The notes: generated from the letters alone by a model not told the origin. Positions 46,755 to 59,920 are shown, counted from the stretch's first letter. The stretch is DNA of 64,000 nucleotides from Odobenus rosmarus divergens (GCF_000321225.1 NW_004450267.1:4456978-4520977); one strand, 5' to 3'. Program-made: numbers and translations.

Positions 46755-47045
46755 CTACTTTATAAGTTTATCCCCTGCTCCATTATAAAATGGTAACTTT
46801 ACATTTCTTCATAAACCCTGTGACTAAGATAACCTACCTTTTGTCTGAATCAAACAGGTTTTGTTTTTGATGTCAATTTCAGTTACTATTGGGTATCTAG
46901 AGGTCTTTGCTGATAATTCTGATAGGAGGTTGAAGGAACAGTGCTGTCATAAATTAGTCTTTGCCATGGTTGAGGGATTGGAAAAGGGTGGGGGACTTGG
47001 CAGAACAATAGGATCATTTGTATTTAATATATTTTGAAAATTCTT
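46755..47045 (+). repeat. Diverged direct repeat, copy 2
   Basis: Partner of 42975-43253, about 3.8 kb away in the same orientation. The 46993-47045 end differs from copy 1 at one position, while the rest is far more diverged. Confidence 0.75.
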
Positions 47046-47674
47046 TTATGTCATTGAATACAGTTCTATAGTATTTAAAATTACTTTGTTTTGATAGGTC
47101 ATAAGACTTCCTTAATTTCATTTATTGTACTTTTTACTTTGAGAATGTCTGTTTGCTCTTTTTTGGAAATTTTTCTTTTTAAATTCATTATTGTATCCAC
47201 TTTGTATATCCTTTCCTCTTGTGTTGTTATTTTACATATTTAAAATTGCCGTTTTTGTCTTCTGCTAGTTCTAATGTCTGTGTCATCCGTGGTTCTCCTG
47301 TGGGTCTGCTTTTAATAGTTCTTCCCTTATTCATGTTTTCCTGATTTTTCTCATATCTTGAAGTTTTTGTTGTGTGTTTCACGTAGTGTGTAAAAATAAA
47401 CAACAAAACAAAACCATTGACATTAAACCCTTGTTCTTTACCTTTCCAGAAGCTAGAATGAAACTAATCAGTTAAGAGTTGAATTTGTATAGGGCTAGGT
47501 TGCTACATTAGTTACTTTCTGCTTACTGCTATTTTCAAATATCCAAAGAGTGCGATCAGTTCTGTGTCTTTCATAGGTCCTTTCAGCCAGCAGGACTTTA
47601 GGTTTTAAGAACTTTGAGACTACAAAAATGTTTGACTGCTTTTCTAGCCCAACTCCCAGCCTCCTATGCTGCAG

Positions 47675-47744
47675 TTACCATTAGTAAATGTTCCAGGAAT
47701 ATGATCCATTTACCATTAGTAAATGTTCCAGGAGCATGATCCAA
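47675..47744 (+). repeat. 35-bp tandem duplication
   Basis: Two adjacent units of TTACCATTAGTAAATGTTCC... ending ATGATCCA, period 35 bp, differing at about two positions. Confidence 0.85.
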
Positions 47745-47833
47745 GGTGTGGGGATAACAAACTCTCCATTTTAGGCTCTTCCAGGTTCTAACTTGTCATG
47801 CCAACCCCCAGGTCACTAAAAACTCCACTCCTT

Positions 47834-47930
47834 AGGGCGTCTAGCTGGCTCAATCAGTAGAGCATGCGACTCTTGATCTTGGGGTTGTGAGTTTGAGCCC
47901 CACGTTGGGCATAGAGATTACATTAAAAAA
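47834..47930 (+). mobile_element. Short Can-SINE
   Basis: GGCGTCTAGCTGGCTCAATCAG ... GCATAGAGATTACATTAAAA; weak duplication AACTCCACTCCTTA and AATTCACTTCTTA. Confidence 0.92.
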
Positions 47931-49830
47931 AAATTCACTTCTTACCCCAGCAGAGTTTCTTAACCTGTATCAGGCCCAGTCCTTTGCCTCCTCGGGTCTA
48001 AACTTGCCAAATACTTCATTTATAGAAGTGTCTGCCTTCTTAAGAAAAGGTTCATTTCTTTGGGATTTGGATTCTTTAGATTAATTTATATTCAGAAATT
48101 TCCATTTTTTTTCTTGGTGAAACTTTTTAATTTTGTGATGATTATAGATTCATGTGGTTTGTAAGAAATAATACAGAGGTCTCCTTTGCTCTTTACCCAA
48201 TTTCCTGCAATGGTAACCATAGTATAATATCACTAACCAGGATATTAACATTAATACGGTCAAGATACAGAACTTTTCCATCACTACAAAGATCCCTCAG
48301 TTGCTTTTGCCACACCCACTTCCCTCCCAACCCCATCCCCATCCCCTTCATAATTCACAGCCACTACTAATCTGTACTCCATTTCTAATATTTTGTCATT
48401 TCAGGAATTTTATATAAATGGAATTGTAAGTACATAAACTTTTGGAATTGGCTTTTTTAAATTCAGCATAATTTTTTTGGAGATTCATCCAGAAGATTGT
48501 TGTTTCTTTTTGTTGCTGAGTGCTATTCCATAATATGGATGAAACACTGTTTAACCATTCATCTGTTGAAGGATATTGGAGTTTTTCCAGTTTTTAACTA
48601 TTACATATAAAGCTCCTATTAAACATTCATGTGTAGGTTTTTAATAAACTGCTAAACTGCTCTCCAGGGTAGCTGTACCATTTTACATTCCCATCAACAA
48701 TGTATGAATGATCCTGTTTCTCTGCATCCTCATCAGCATTTTGTGTTGTCTCTATTTTTTATTTTAGCCACTTTCATGGATGTGTAGTGTTATGTCATTG
48801 GTTTTAATTTATATTTTCCTAATGGCTAATGATATTGAACATCTTTTCATATGCTTATTTGCCATCTGTATATTCTTCTTGGTGAAATATCTCTTCATGG
48901 CTTTTGCCCATATTCTAATTGTTTTGGGCTTTTTTTTTTTTTTTTACTGTTGAGTTTTGAGAGTTCTGTACATAATCTAGTATACTAATCCTTTGTCAGA
49001 GACGTCATTTGCAAACATTTTCTCCCAGTCTGTGCTTGTTTTTTTACTTTTTATCCTCTTACTAGGGTCTTTCATATGGAGCAAAAATTTTTAAATTTGG
49101 TGAAGTTCAGTTTATTAACTAATGCTTTCTTCATGTGTCATACTTTTGGTAACAAATCTAAGATCTCTTTGCCTGGTCCCAGGTTCTGAAGATTTTCTTT
49201 TTTAAAACAAGTCCATGATTTATTTTGAGTTAGTTTTTGTATAAGATGTGGGACATAGGTTGAAGTTCTTTCTTTGTCTTTTTTTTCCTGTAGATATCCA
49301 CTTGTTCCACCACTATTTATTGAGAAGGCTGTCTTTCCTCCATTGAATTGCTTTTACAGATTTGTCATAAATTGGCTGGGCATTGTATAGAGCTGTTTGG
49401 TTCCATTGATTTATGTGTTTATTCACCACAAATACCACACAGTCTTGATTACTGTAGCTGTATATATGTTTTGAAATTGGATAGACTGATTTCATCCATT
49501 TTTTTTTTCAAAATTGTTCTGGTTTTTCTAGTTTCTTTGTCTTTCCAAATTTTATAATAATCTACAAAACTTGTCTTGAGATTTTGATTGGATTTTAATT
49601 GTGTTAAATCTGTATATTGATTTGGTGAAAATTGACATCTTTACTATGTTGATTGAGTTCCAGTTTGTGAACATGTTATGGCTCTCTTTTTAACTTATCA
49701 TTAATTTCTTTCATCAGCATTTTGTAGCTTTCAGTGTACAAGTCTGGTACACTTCTATTAGATTTACACATTTATTAGATTTACACATGGTGTGTCATTT
49801 TTGTGTTGAGTGATTGTAACTGATACTGTA

Positions 49831-49965
49831 ATTTTTTTTTTTTATGTTGGCTGCACACCCAGAGTGGAGCCCAGTGCTGGGCTTGAACTCATGAACCTGA
49901 GATCAAGACCAGAGCTGAGATCAAGAGTCAGACACTTAACCGACTGAGCCACCCAGGCACCCCCC
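49831..49965 (-). mobile_element. Short Can-SINE inside L1M
   Basis: Reverse short-type copy (ATGTTGGCTGCACACCC ... CCACCCAGGCACC); duplication TGATACTGTA 49821-49830 and 49968-49977. Confidence 0.93.
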
Positions 49966-50349
49966 AATGATACTGTATTTTTGAATTCAATACTCACATG
50001 TTCATTGCTACTATATAAAAATACAGTTGACTTTTGCATTTTTTATCTTGTATCCTGTGATCTCACTGAACTCAACCTGCTACTCTTAAGATAGATTATT
50101 TGAGACAGCCCTGAAAATTGGGACAGTTTTATTTCTTCTTTCTACTCCCTATGCCTTTATTTCCTTTCATTGCCTTATTGCACTGGCTAGAATAAGAATG
50201 GTAAAAGCAGACATCCTCTCTTGTTCCCAGTATTAGAAAAACATTCAATCTTTCCCAATTAACTGTAATATTTACTGTAAGTTTTTTTTGTAGCTGCTCT
50301 TTTCCAAGTTGAGCAGGTTTGCCTCTATTCCCTTTTTTTCTGAGTTTTT

Positions 50350-50545
50350 TTTTTTTTTAAAGATTTTATTTATTTATTTGAGAGAGAGAGAGAATGAGAG
50401 ATAGAGAGCACGAGAGGGAAGAGGGTCAGAGGGAGAAGCAGACTCCCTGCCGAGCAGGGAGCCGGATGTGGGACTCGATCCCGGGATTCCAGGATCATGA
50501 CTTGAGCCGAAGGCAGTCGCTTAACCAACTGAGCCACCCAGGCGC
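50350..50545 (-). mobile_element. Can-SINE inside L1M
   Basis: Full reverse copy; perfect 19-bp duplication CCTTTTTTTCTGAGTTTTT 50331-50349 and 50546-50564. Confidence 0.97.
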
Positions 50546-53500
50546 CCTTTTTTTCTGAGTTTTTATCATGAATGGGTGTTGATTTTGTCAGATGCTTTTT
50601 CTGCATTGATTGATGTTATCATGTCATTTTTCTTCTTTAACCTGTTAATATGAATGATCACACTGATTGATTTTCAAATATTGAACCGGGCTTGAATCCC
50701 TGAAATAATCTCACTTAGTCATGGTTTATAACACTTGTTGTATGTTGCTGAATTTTATTTGCTAATATTTTGTTGAAGATCTTTGCTTCTATATTCATGA
50801 GGGTTATTGGTCTGTGGTTTTCTTTTTTTGTACTGTCTTTTGTTTTTGCTATCCATATAAACTGGTTTTGTTATGAGGGTAATGCTAGCTTCATAAAATT
50901 AATTGAGATTCTCTTTTTGGTTTGTTTGCTTGTTAGTCTTACTAGGTATTTGTCAGTTTTACTGATTATTTCACAGAACCAGCTCTGTTTCATTGGTCTT
51001 TTTTTTTCTATTTTTCTGTTTTCAGTTTCATTGCTTTCTGCTTTATCTTTGTTTTCTTTCCTTCTGCTTGCTTTGGGCTTATTTTGTTCATTTTTTTCCT
51101 ATATTCTTGAGGTGGGAGCTTAGATTATTAATTTGAGACTTTTTCCTCTTCTTAGGTGTGCATTAGTGCTATAAATTTCCCTGTCAGCACTATTTTAGCT
51201 GTTTCTAACATATTTTGATATGTTGTATTTTTATTTTCCTTTATTTCAATGGATTTTTTCACAATTGCCCCTTTCATCCTTGGATTATTTAGAAGTGTTT
51301 TTTAGTTTCCAAGTGGTTGGAGATTTTTCCTGCTGTCTTTCTGTTAATTTCTAGTTTGATTCCATTGTGGTCAGAGAACACACTATGTATAATTCCACTT
51401 CTTTTAAATTTGTTGAGGTTTGTCTTACAACCAAGATATATATATATATAGTCTCTTTTTGTATATGTTCTCTGGGCACTTGAAAGGATGTGTATTCTGC
51501 TATTGTTGGGTAGAGTGTTCTATAAATAAATCTATTAGATCCAAATTACTGGTGGTGTTGAGTTTTTCTTTATCTTTCCTGATTTTCTTTGTGGTTCTGT
51601 CATTTGTAGAGAGAGGGTTGTTGAAGTCTCCAAGTACAATTTGGATTTGTCAGCTTATCCTTACAGTTTTGTCAGTTTTTGCTTCACACACTTTGCACCT
51701 TTGTTGTTGGGTACATGCACATTTAGATTTAGGATGGCTATGTCATCTTGGCGAAATAACCTTTTTATAATTATGTAATGTTTTTCTCTGATCTATGTGT
51801 CTGTTTTTATGCCAATACCATATTGTTACAATGACTATAATCTTGTAATGGAGTTTGAAATCAGGGTGCTTGGTGCCTCCAGCTTTGTTCTTTTACAGGA
51901 TTGCTTTGGCTATTTAGGATCTTTTGTGGTTCCGTACAAATTTTAGGATTGCTTGTTCTATTTCTGTGAAGAATGCCATTGGAATTTTGATGGAGATTGC
52001 ATTGACTCTGTAGATGCTTTGGGTAATATGGGTGTTTTAACAGTATTAATTCTTCCAGTCCATGAGCACTGAATATCTTCCCGTTTATTTATGTCCTCTT
52101 CAGTTTCTTTCATCAGTGTCTTATAGTTTTTAGTGTACAGGTCTTTCACCTCCTTGGTTAAATTTATCTTTAGGTATTCTTTTTGATGCAGTTGTAAGTA
52201 CGATTATTTTCTTAAATTATCTTTCTGATTGTTGTTAGTGTACAAAAACACAGTAGATTTTTGCATATTGATTTTATACTCTGTGGCTTTACCGAATTTG
52301 TGTATTTTGACAGGTTTTTTGGTGGCATTTTCTATTTATAAAATCATGTCATCTGCAAATAGAGTTTTACTTCTTTCTCTTCAATTTGGATACCTTTTAT
52401 TTCTTTTTCCTGCTTAATTTTTCTGGCTAGGACTTTCAGTACTATGTTGAATAAAAGTGGCAAGAGTAGTCTTACTGATCTTAGAGGAAAAGCATTCAGA
52501 TTTTCACTATCAAGTATGATGTTAGCTGTGGGCTTGTCATATATGGTCTTTATTAGGTTGAAGTACATTCCCTCTATTCCCACGTTGTTGAAAGTTTTTA
52601 CCATAAATCTATGTTGCATTTTGTCAGATGATTTTTCTGCATCTATTGAAATGATCATAATGATTTTAATCCTTCATTTTATTAATGTGTATCATGTTGA
52701 TTGATTTATGGATATTGAACCATCCTTGCATTCCTGGAATAATTGTCACTTGATCATGGTGTACCTTTTAATGTATTCTTGAATTCACTGTGCTAATACT
52801 TGGAGTATTTTTGCATCTATGTTCACCACAGATACTGGCCTGTAATTTCTTTTTTTCTCGTGGTGTCCTTGTCTGGTTTAAGGATAGGGTAATCCTGTCC
52901 TCATAAAATGAATTTGGAAACATTCCTTCCTCTTTAGTTTTTGGGAAGAGTTTGAGGACGGAAGTAGTAAATCTTCTTTGAATGTTTGGTAGAGTTTACC
53001 ACTGAAGCCATCTGGTCTTGGACTTTTGTTTGTTGGGAGGTTTTTGATTACTGATTCAATCCTGTTACTAGGAATTGGTTTAACATTTTCTATTTCTTCC
53101 TGACTCAGTCTTGGAAGATTGTTTGTTTCTAGAACTTACCCATTTCTTCTAGGTTGTCCAGTTTGTTGGTATATAATTACTCAGAGTAGTCTCTTATGAT
53201 CCTTTGCATTTATTTGGTGTCATTTTTAACTTCTTTTTCCTTTCAGATTTTATTCATTTGAGCCCTCTCTTTTTTTTTTAGAGTCTAGCTAAAAAGTTTG
53301 TCAGTATTATCTTTGCAAAGAATGAGTCCTCAGTTTCATTGATCTTTTTATTGTCTTTTCAGTCTCTTTCATTTATTTAGTTCAAATCTTTATTATTTCC
53401 TTTCTTCTAGTTTGGGCTTTGATTGTTCTTTTTCTAGTTCCTTAAGGTGTAAAGTTAGATTATTTACTCAAGATTTTTTTGTTTTTTGAGTTAGGCCTGT

Positions 53501-53546
53501 ATTGCTATGAGCTTTCTTCTTAGAACTGCTTTTGCTGAATCTATTT

Positions 53547-53975
53547 TGTTAACCTTAAAAATAAAACTACCAATTATTTTAGCAGGAAAAATGGTTTTAT
53601 TCAGGAATAGTAAGAATTGCAGTTAAGGACAAGGAAGCGACAAGCAAAAACCACGGGCAGGTCTGTAGAACAAGGGAGAGGGATGCTCTTTTATAGATGA
53701 AAGGGAAAATCAGGAAGGCCTTTGTGAACAAAAAATTCATTGGAATAAATTGGGAGTTTGAAGTATAGTGGCTTTTCATTGGATGAGTAGTGACAGCCTC
53801 TCATTGGCTGGGATGTGTTGCTGCGGGGAGGAGGAAAAATTTTCTTCCTCCTGCTGGCATAGTAAAGTAATTCATATGCAAGATCTATCTCTTCCTGTTG
53901 GGTCTGCAGTTGACATTGAGTGAGTGGGGATGAGAGCTTCCTGTACTAGCTAGCCTTCCAACTCCATTCTAAGCA
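53547..53975 (-). mobile_element. Solo endogenous-retroviral LTR nested in L1
   Basis: This 429-bp insertion in L1 ORF2 begins TGTTAACC and ends TAAGCA on the + strand, so on the minus strand it starts TGCTTAG and ends GGTTAACA, the TG...CA ends of an LTR. In minus orientation it has two CCAAT boxes (53803-53807 and 53778-53782), a TATA box CTATAAAAG (53688-53696) and an AATAAA signal (53596-53601), in that order and with LTR-like spacing. No internal retroviral sequence flanks it, so it is a solo LTR. I cannot name the family and see no clean target-site duplication. Being nested, it is younger than the host L1. Confidence 0.75.
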
Positions 53976-54307
53976 AGATTTTTTTTTTTAATATTTTCAC
54001 ACATAGATTTTGATACGTTGTTCCATTTTCATTTGTTTCAAGGTTTTTTTTAATTTCCCCTTTGATTTCTTTGTTGACCCCTTGGTTATTCAGTAGCTTG
54101 TTGTCTAATCTCCACATATTTGTGATTTTCCCAGTTTTCTTCTTGTAATTGATTTCTAGTTTCATACCATTATGGTCAGAAAAGATACTTGCTATGACTT
54201 CAGTCTTTTTAAATTTATTGAGACTTGTTTTGTGGTCTAACATGATGTATCTTATAGAATGTTCCATGTGCACTTGAGAAGAATGTGTATTCTGCTTTGG
54301 GATGGAA

Positions 54308-54310
<3 letters not shown>

Positions 54311-54349
<39 letters not shown>
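54311..54349. repeat. (TG)n microsatellite
   Basis: About 19 TG units inside the endonuclease region of the older L1. Confidence 0.95.
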
Positions 54350-54350
<1 letters not shown>

Positions 54351-57074
54351 TGGTGGGGGAGAAAAAGGGAGGGGAGGCGAGAAAGCCCATCTGGTCTAAT
54401 GTTTCATTTAAGGCCAATGTTTCCATATTGATCTTCTGTCTGAATGATCTAGCCATCAATGTAAGTGTGGCATTAAATTCCCCTGTATTGCTGTCAGTTT
54501 CTCCCTTTTATGTCTGTTAGTATTTGCTTTATATATTTAGGTGCGCCTATACTGTATGCATAAATATTTATAAATCTTATATTTTCTTGTTGGAATGACC
54601 CCTTCATCATTATGTAATGCCCATCTTTGTTTTTTATCAGAGTCTTTGTTTTAAAGTATATTTGTCTGATATAAATATAGCGACCCCACCTTTCTTTTGG
54701 TTTCCATTTGCGTGAAACTCTTTTTCCATCCCTTTACTTTGTCTCTGTGTGTCCTTCCATCTGAAGTAAGTCTCTTGTAGGCCACATATAGATGGGTTTT
54801 GTATTTTTATCCATTCAGCCACCAATGTCTTTTGCTTTGAGGATTTAGTTCATTATTTTTTGAAGTAATTATCAATAGGTATGTACTTAGTGCCATTTTG
54901 TTCATTGTTTTCTGGCTATTTTGTAGTTCCTCTCTGTTCCTTTCTTCTGCTTTCTTCCCTTGTGATTTGATGACTTTCTTTAGTTTTATGCTTAGATTCT
55001 TTCTCATTATCTTTTGTGTATCTACTAGCTTTTTTGCTTATGGTTACCATGAAGCTCACATATATATATAACAGTGAATTTTAAGTTGATAGCAAGTTAA
55101 GTTTGAATGCATTCTATGTCTACATTTCTACTCCACCCCATTTATGTTTTTGATGTCACATTTTACATCTTTTTATTTTGTGTACTCTGTAATTATTGTG
55201 GTTATTTTTACTAGTTTTGTCTTTTAACCTTCATGTTAGTTTTATAAGTGATTAATCCACTACCTTTACTATATATTTAACTTTACCAGTGAGATATTTA
55301 CTTTCGAATGTTTTCTTGTTACTAATTGGTGCCCTTTCTTTTCAGCTTAAAGAAGGCCTTGTAAAGCCAGATTAGTGGTGATGAATTCCTTTTAGCTTTT
55401 GCTTGTCTGGAGAAAACTTTATCTGTCTTTCAATTCTCAGTGATAACCTTGCCAGGTTAGAAGTTTTTTCCTTTTAGCACTTTGAATATATCATGCCACT
55501 TTCTTTTGGCCTGCTAAGTTTCTGCCAGTAAATGTGCTGATATTCTTCTGGGATTCCCTTGTATATAACAAATCTTTTTTTTTTTCTCTTGTTGCTTTTA
55601 AGATTCTTGCTTTATCTTTAACTTTTTGACATTTTAATTATAATGTGTCTTGGTGTGGATCTTTTTGGGTTCTTCTGTTTTGAAACTTTCTGGACTTCCT
55701 GGATCTCCATGTCTTTTTCCTTCTCCAGGTTAGGGAAGTTTTTGGCCATTATTTCTTCAAATAAGTTTTCTGCCCCTTTCTTCTGGGACACCTAAAATGT
55801 GAATGTTGATGTTGTTTCATGGGTCCTTAAGCTGTCTTCACTTTTTTCATTCCTTTTTCTTTTGGCTGCTCTGGGTGACTTCTGTCCTGTCTTCCAGATC
55901 ATTGATTCTTTCTTCTGCTTCATCTCTAGTCTGCTGTTGAGCCCCTTTACTATATTTTTCAGTTCATTTATTGTATTCTTCATCTCTGTGACTTCTGTTT
56001 GGTGCTTTTTAATATTTTCTGTCTCTGTTGAAGTTCTCACTGTGTTCACGCATTCTTCGGAGTTCAGTGAGCATTTTTATGACCATTAATTTGAACTTTT
56101 TATCAAGTAAATTATCTTTATTTCATTAAGTTTTTTTGCCTCAGTTTTTAGCTTATTTTTTCATTTTGAACATATTCCTCTGTTTCTTCCTTTTGCTTGA
56201 CTCTCTGTTTCTCTGTAATAGACAAAACAGCTGTCTCTCCCAGTCTTGAAGGAATGACCTCATATAAGAGATGAACCTTATCAGTGACTCTTATTTAATT
56301 TTGCCCTCGTTCTTGGTTCTTTCCAAATATTTGTGATTGTCTAATCATCCTGATTTATTCTTGTTAGGTCCCATTGGTTGACGGTATGCCAATACCTGTC
56401 AGTGTTCCAGAGGAAGGCATCTCAGTCAGCAGCTAGTTTCAGGTTGATTGCAAGCCACACTCTCAGGCAGTAGTTTTTAAAGTATCAAATATATACCATC
56501 CTGTGGCACAACAATAGTAAACCCTGCTGGCTTCCAGACCAGTCAACCTGAGGTGCCCCCTTTATAACAGTTGGGAAAAAATTGGGACTCCAGACAAGTT
56601 ATGAGCTCCTTCCCAGGAGGTACCAGTGAGCTGTAGCAAGGTCAAGGGAGAGTGCAAGGATGGTGTCCCCCAGCCCCCATTCCCCGAAAGCATTTTGGTA
56701 GCCTCTAGGTGTGTAGTAAACTGACACCTGTCTCTCAGGCTGAATCTGTAGGACAAGTAAATAGGCCTTTTTCATAGGAAAACTGGTGATGTGTTTCATT
56801 CTGCTGTCTGTGCAGTGCCCTGGGGGTGGTAGCCTGCCAAGAACTGCCGCCACTGTTTCAGACCCATGGGGCCCAGAAATGCAGACACCCCCAGCCACCA
56901 GAGCCACGTACTCATGGAGCATACCCCATGTGGACTACTTGTGCCTGCTGACTTTAGCAGAGCTGAGGGTGAGCTTGGGGATGAGGTGCATCTGCTGGCT
57001 TTGGGGGGGCCACTGGTGAGTGTGGGGGGTAAGGGACGCCCACTGTGCTAGCAAGGTAGAATAGTCCTTTCTCA

Positions 57075-58240
57075 TCCACAGTTGCTTTTCATGAGCCAGT
57101 ATTGAGTATTAAAGTCCATAGTTTACATTGGGGTTCACACTTTATGCTGTATATTATCTGGGTTTTAAAAATGTATAATCACATGTATCTACCATTATAT
57201 TACCACACAGAATAGTTTCATTGCCCAGAAAATCGCCAGTGCTCTACCTATTCATTTCTCCCTCCCACCCTGTGCCTCTGGCGACTACTGATCTTTTTTT
57301 CTGCCTTCGAAGTTTTTTTCTTTTCCAGAATGTCATAAGGTTGGAATTATACAGTATATAGCCTTTTCAGTTTGTCTTCTTTCATTTAGTAATACGGTTT
57401 TAAGATTTCTCCATGTCTTTTCATGGGTTGATGATGGCACATTTTGTTTTATTGGTGAATTAAGATTCCATTGTATGTCTGCATCACAGTTTATCCATTC
57501 ATCCATTCAAAGACATCTTGGTTTCTTCTGCGTTTTGGCAGTGATGAGTAAAGCTGCTACATCCATGTGTAGGTTTTGTGTGGATATAAGTTTTTAAATT
57601 GTTTGGGTATACACCAAGGTGTGTGGTTGCTGGATTATATGCTGAGTATGTTTAATTTTGTAAGAAACTGCCAAACTGTCTTCCAGAGCGGCTGTACCAT
57701 TTTGCATTCCCGTGAATGAGAGTTCCTATTACTCCACATCCTCACCAGCATTTGGTGTTTTGGTTTTTAGTCATTCCAGTTTGGTGTGTGCTAGTATCTT
57801 GTTGTATTTTACAATTCCCTAATGAGGTATGATGTTGAGCATCTTTTCATATGCTGTTTTGCCATCTGTATACTTCAGTAAAGTATCAGATCTTTTGTCC
57901 ATTTTTCATTGTTTTTGTTTGTTTTCGTTTGTTTGTTTTCATACTTCTGAATTTTAAGCGTTTGTATATTTTGGTTATTAGTCCTTCATCAGATAAGTGT
58001 TTTGCAGATATTTTCTCCCAATCTGTGGCTTGTCTTTTCATTATATGAACAGTGTCTTTGCAAGAGCAGTTTTTAATATTAATGAATTGCAACTTATCGA
58101 TTTTTTTCTTTCATAAATCATGCTTTTGGTGTTACACCTAAAGAGTTATTGGCAAACCCAAGGTCACATAGATTTTCTTATGTTTTTTTTCTAGGAGTTG
58201 AGTTTTACAGTGTCATCTTCTAAAGATATTAAAAATCAAG
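57075..58240 (-). mobile_element. L1M 3' end fragment
   Basis: Diverged L1 3' UTR and ORF2 C-terminal region, antisense. Recognisable pieces are GTTTATCCATTCATCC near 57490, ATTCCCGTGAATG near 57706 and TTTTCTCCCAATCTGTGG near 58012, in the usual L1 order. Confidence 0.75.
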
Positions 58241-58244
58241 ACTA

Positions 58245-59890
58245 AAGTGTTCAATATTCATGCAAATATTTACCATTTTTTATTATTTTTATTGTACTGT
58301 GTAGATCATGTGGGTTCTTTTTCATCATGAAGAACTTTAACATTTCTTGAAATGCTCTTCTTCTGTTGATGAATTCTCTTAGGTTTTGTTTTCCTGGAAA
58401 AGTATTTTTTTTTTGAAGTTTTTATTTATTTATTTGACAGAGAGACAGCGAGAGAGGGAACACAGGCAGGGGGAGTGGGAGAGGGAGAAGTAGGCCTCCT
58501 GCCAAGCAGGGAGCCCGATGTAGGGCTCATTCCCAGGACCCTGGGATCATGACCTGAGCTGAAGGCAGATGCTTAATGACTGAGCCACCCAGGCACCCCC
58601 TGGAAAAGTATTTTGCCTTTATTTTTGAATGGTATTTTTGATGAATATAAAATTCTAGGTTGACAGCCTTTTTCCCCAACACTTTAAAGGCCTTACTTGC
58701 AATGTTTCTGATGAGAAGTCTTCTGTGGTTCTTCTCTCTGTTTTCCTATAAATAATGTGTCCTTTTTCTTCTGGTTGCTTTAATCTTTGTTTTTGACAGG
58801 TTTTTAGTAATTTGAGTATCATGTGTCTTGATATGTGTATGTAGAGGTAGGGGGTATGTGTGTGTGTGTGTGTTCTGTTTGGGATTTGCTAATAAGCCCT
58901 TTGGAGCAGTGTGTTTATAGTTTTACACAGTTTGGAAAATTTTTGACTAAAAAAAACTTTTTTCCCTGCTTTCATCTCATTTCTGTCCTGGGATTTCAAT
59001 TACATGTTTGTTAGATTTCTTGATACTGTCTTATAGTTCACTGTGGCTATATTTATTTATTTTTGCTTTATTTTTTCTCTGTCCTCCAGTTTAGGTCATT
59101 TCTATTGTGACTTCAAATTCACTTGTTTTTGTTGTCTAATCTGTTGTTAATCTCATCTAATAGATTTTTCATTTCAGACATTGTGTTTTTCATGACTTAG
59201 AATTTTCACTTGCTACATTTTTATTGTTTGTGTCATGTTGATTTTTTAAAAATCCTTTAACGTGTCATTTATAAAAGTATTTCAAAGTTTTTGTCTGCTT
59301 ATTCCATCATATGACATTTCTAGGTATGTTCTAATGGACTAATTTTCTTCCTGTGATGGGTCACAGTTTTATGCTGCTTTTGCATATAGAATCTTTTCAT
59401 TTTTCATTGGGCGCCAGACATTGTGAATGTTGTTGAGTGTTGCTGAATATTGTTTTCTGTCAAGAGTAACACAGTTTTTTTGGCAGACATTTATATCTTT
59501 TGCAGATAAGATTGACTCTTTTAAGAGTTCTTTTAGACATTTTTAAAAAATTGGGCCTCCAGTAGCCTTTTTTTGGTGTTCTGTCTTGCAAATTCCAACT
59601 GCTTCACACTCCCTGAGAACTGGTCTTAATCTCTTTAATTCAGTGAGATGACTGTGTTTGTTTGGGTTTCCTCATTGTGTGCCAGGTTCCCAGATCTGCC
59701 TCCCGGTGGAAGGCCACAAAAATAGTAGCTCTCAACCTTATTTTTTTTTTCCTCTCAGGTATCACAGTCCTGCACTCTGTTTATTGTCCCAATGTCTGGA
59801 AACTGTCATTGTGTATATGTTTTCCTTGTTTTCTAGTTGTTTCTAGGCAGGAGGACAAGTTCTCTACGACTCCTTTGTAGCCTGACACAG
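58245..59890 (-). mobile_element. Very old L1/HAL1-like fragment
   Basis: The stretch GAATATAAAATTCTAGGTTG near 58636 and the text after it resemble the antisense ORF1 C-terminal region of ancient L1/HAL1 elements. A SINE interrupts it at 58409-58598 and a short TG run is at 58856-58872. Family assignment is tentative. Confidence 0.5.
58409..58598 (-). mobile_element. Can-SINE
   Basis: Full reverse copy; perfect 16-bp duplication CCTGGAAAAGTATTTT 58393-58408 and 58599-58614. Confidence 0.97.
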
Positions 59891-59904
59891 TTCTTCTTCT
59901 TCTT

Positions 59905-59920
59905 CTTTTTTTTTTGATTT

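Larger units (their letters stand above)
48100..51785 (-). mobile_element. L1M antisense: 3' UTR through reverse transcriptase to endonuclease
   Basis: From left to right on + it runs 3' UTR (about 48100-48420), ORF2 C-terminal region (48480-49750), RT region (50560-51120) and endonuclease region (51120-51780). Every part is readable only as diverged L1 on the minus strand. Two SINEs are inserted (49831-49965 and 50350-50545). At about 51785 the sequence jumps back to an ORF2 C-terminal position, so the neighbour is a separate L1. Confidence 0.8.
51790..57060 (-). mobile_element. Older, nearly complete L1 antisense to DLG1
   Basis: Read on the minus strand, the GC-rich 5' UTR is at about 56350-57060 and an ORF1 coiled coil at 55792-56049. 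ORF2 begins near 54890, with endonuclease pieces at 54637-54825 (GLQETYF, GGVAIFISDKYT) and 54020-54300. The RT core is at 52344-52658 ([12 protein letters not shown]) and C-terminal ORF2 at 51958-52149. The 3' UTR is missing where it abuts another L1 at about 51785. Many stops and frameshifts show it is older than the L1 at 21-28 kb. A solo LTR splits it at 53547-53975. Confidence 0.88.

Noticed and set aside
56562..57051. Several overlapping 60-107 codon ORFs in a GC-rich patch
   Set aside because: The patch is the 5' UTR of the second antisense L1.
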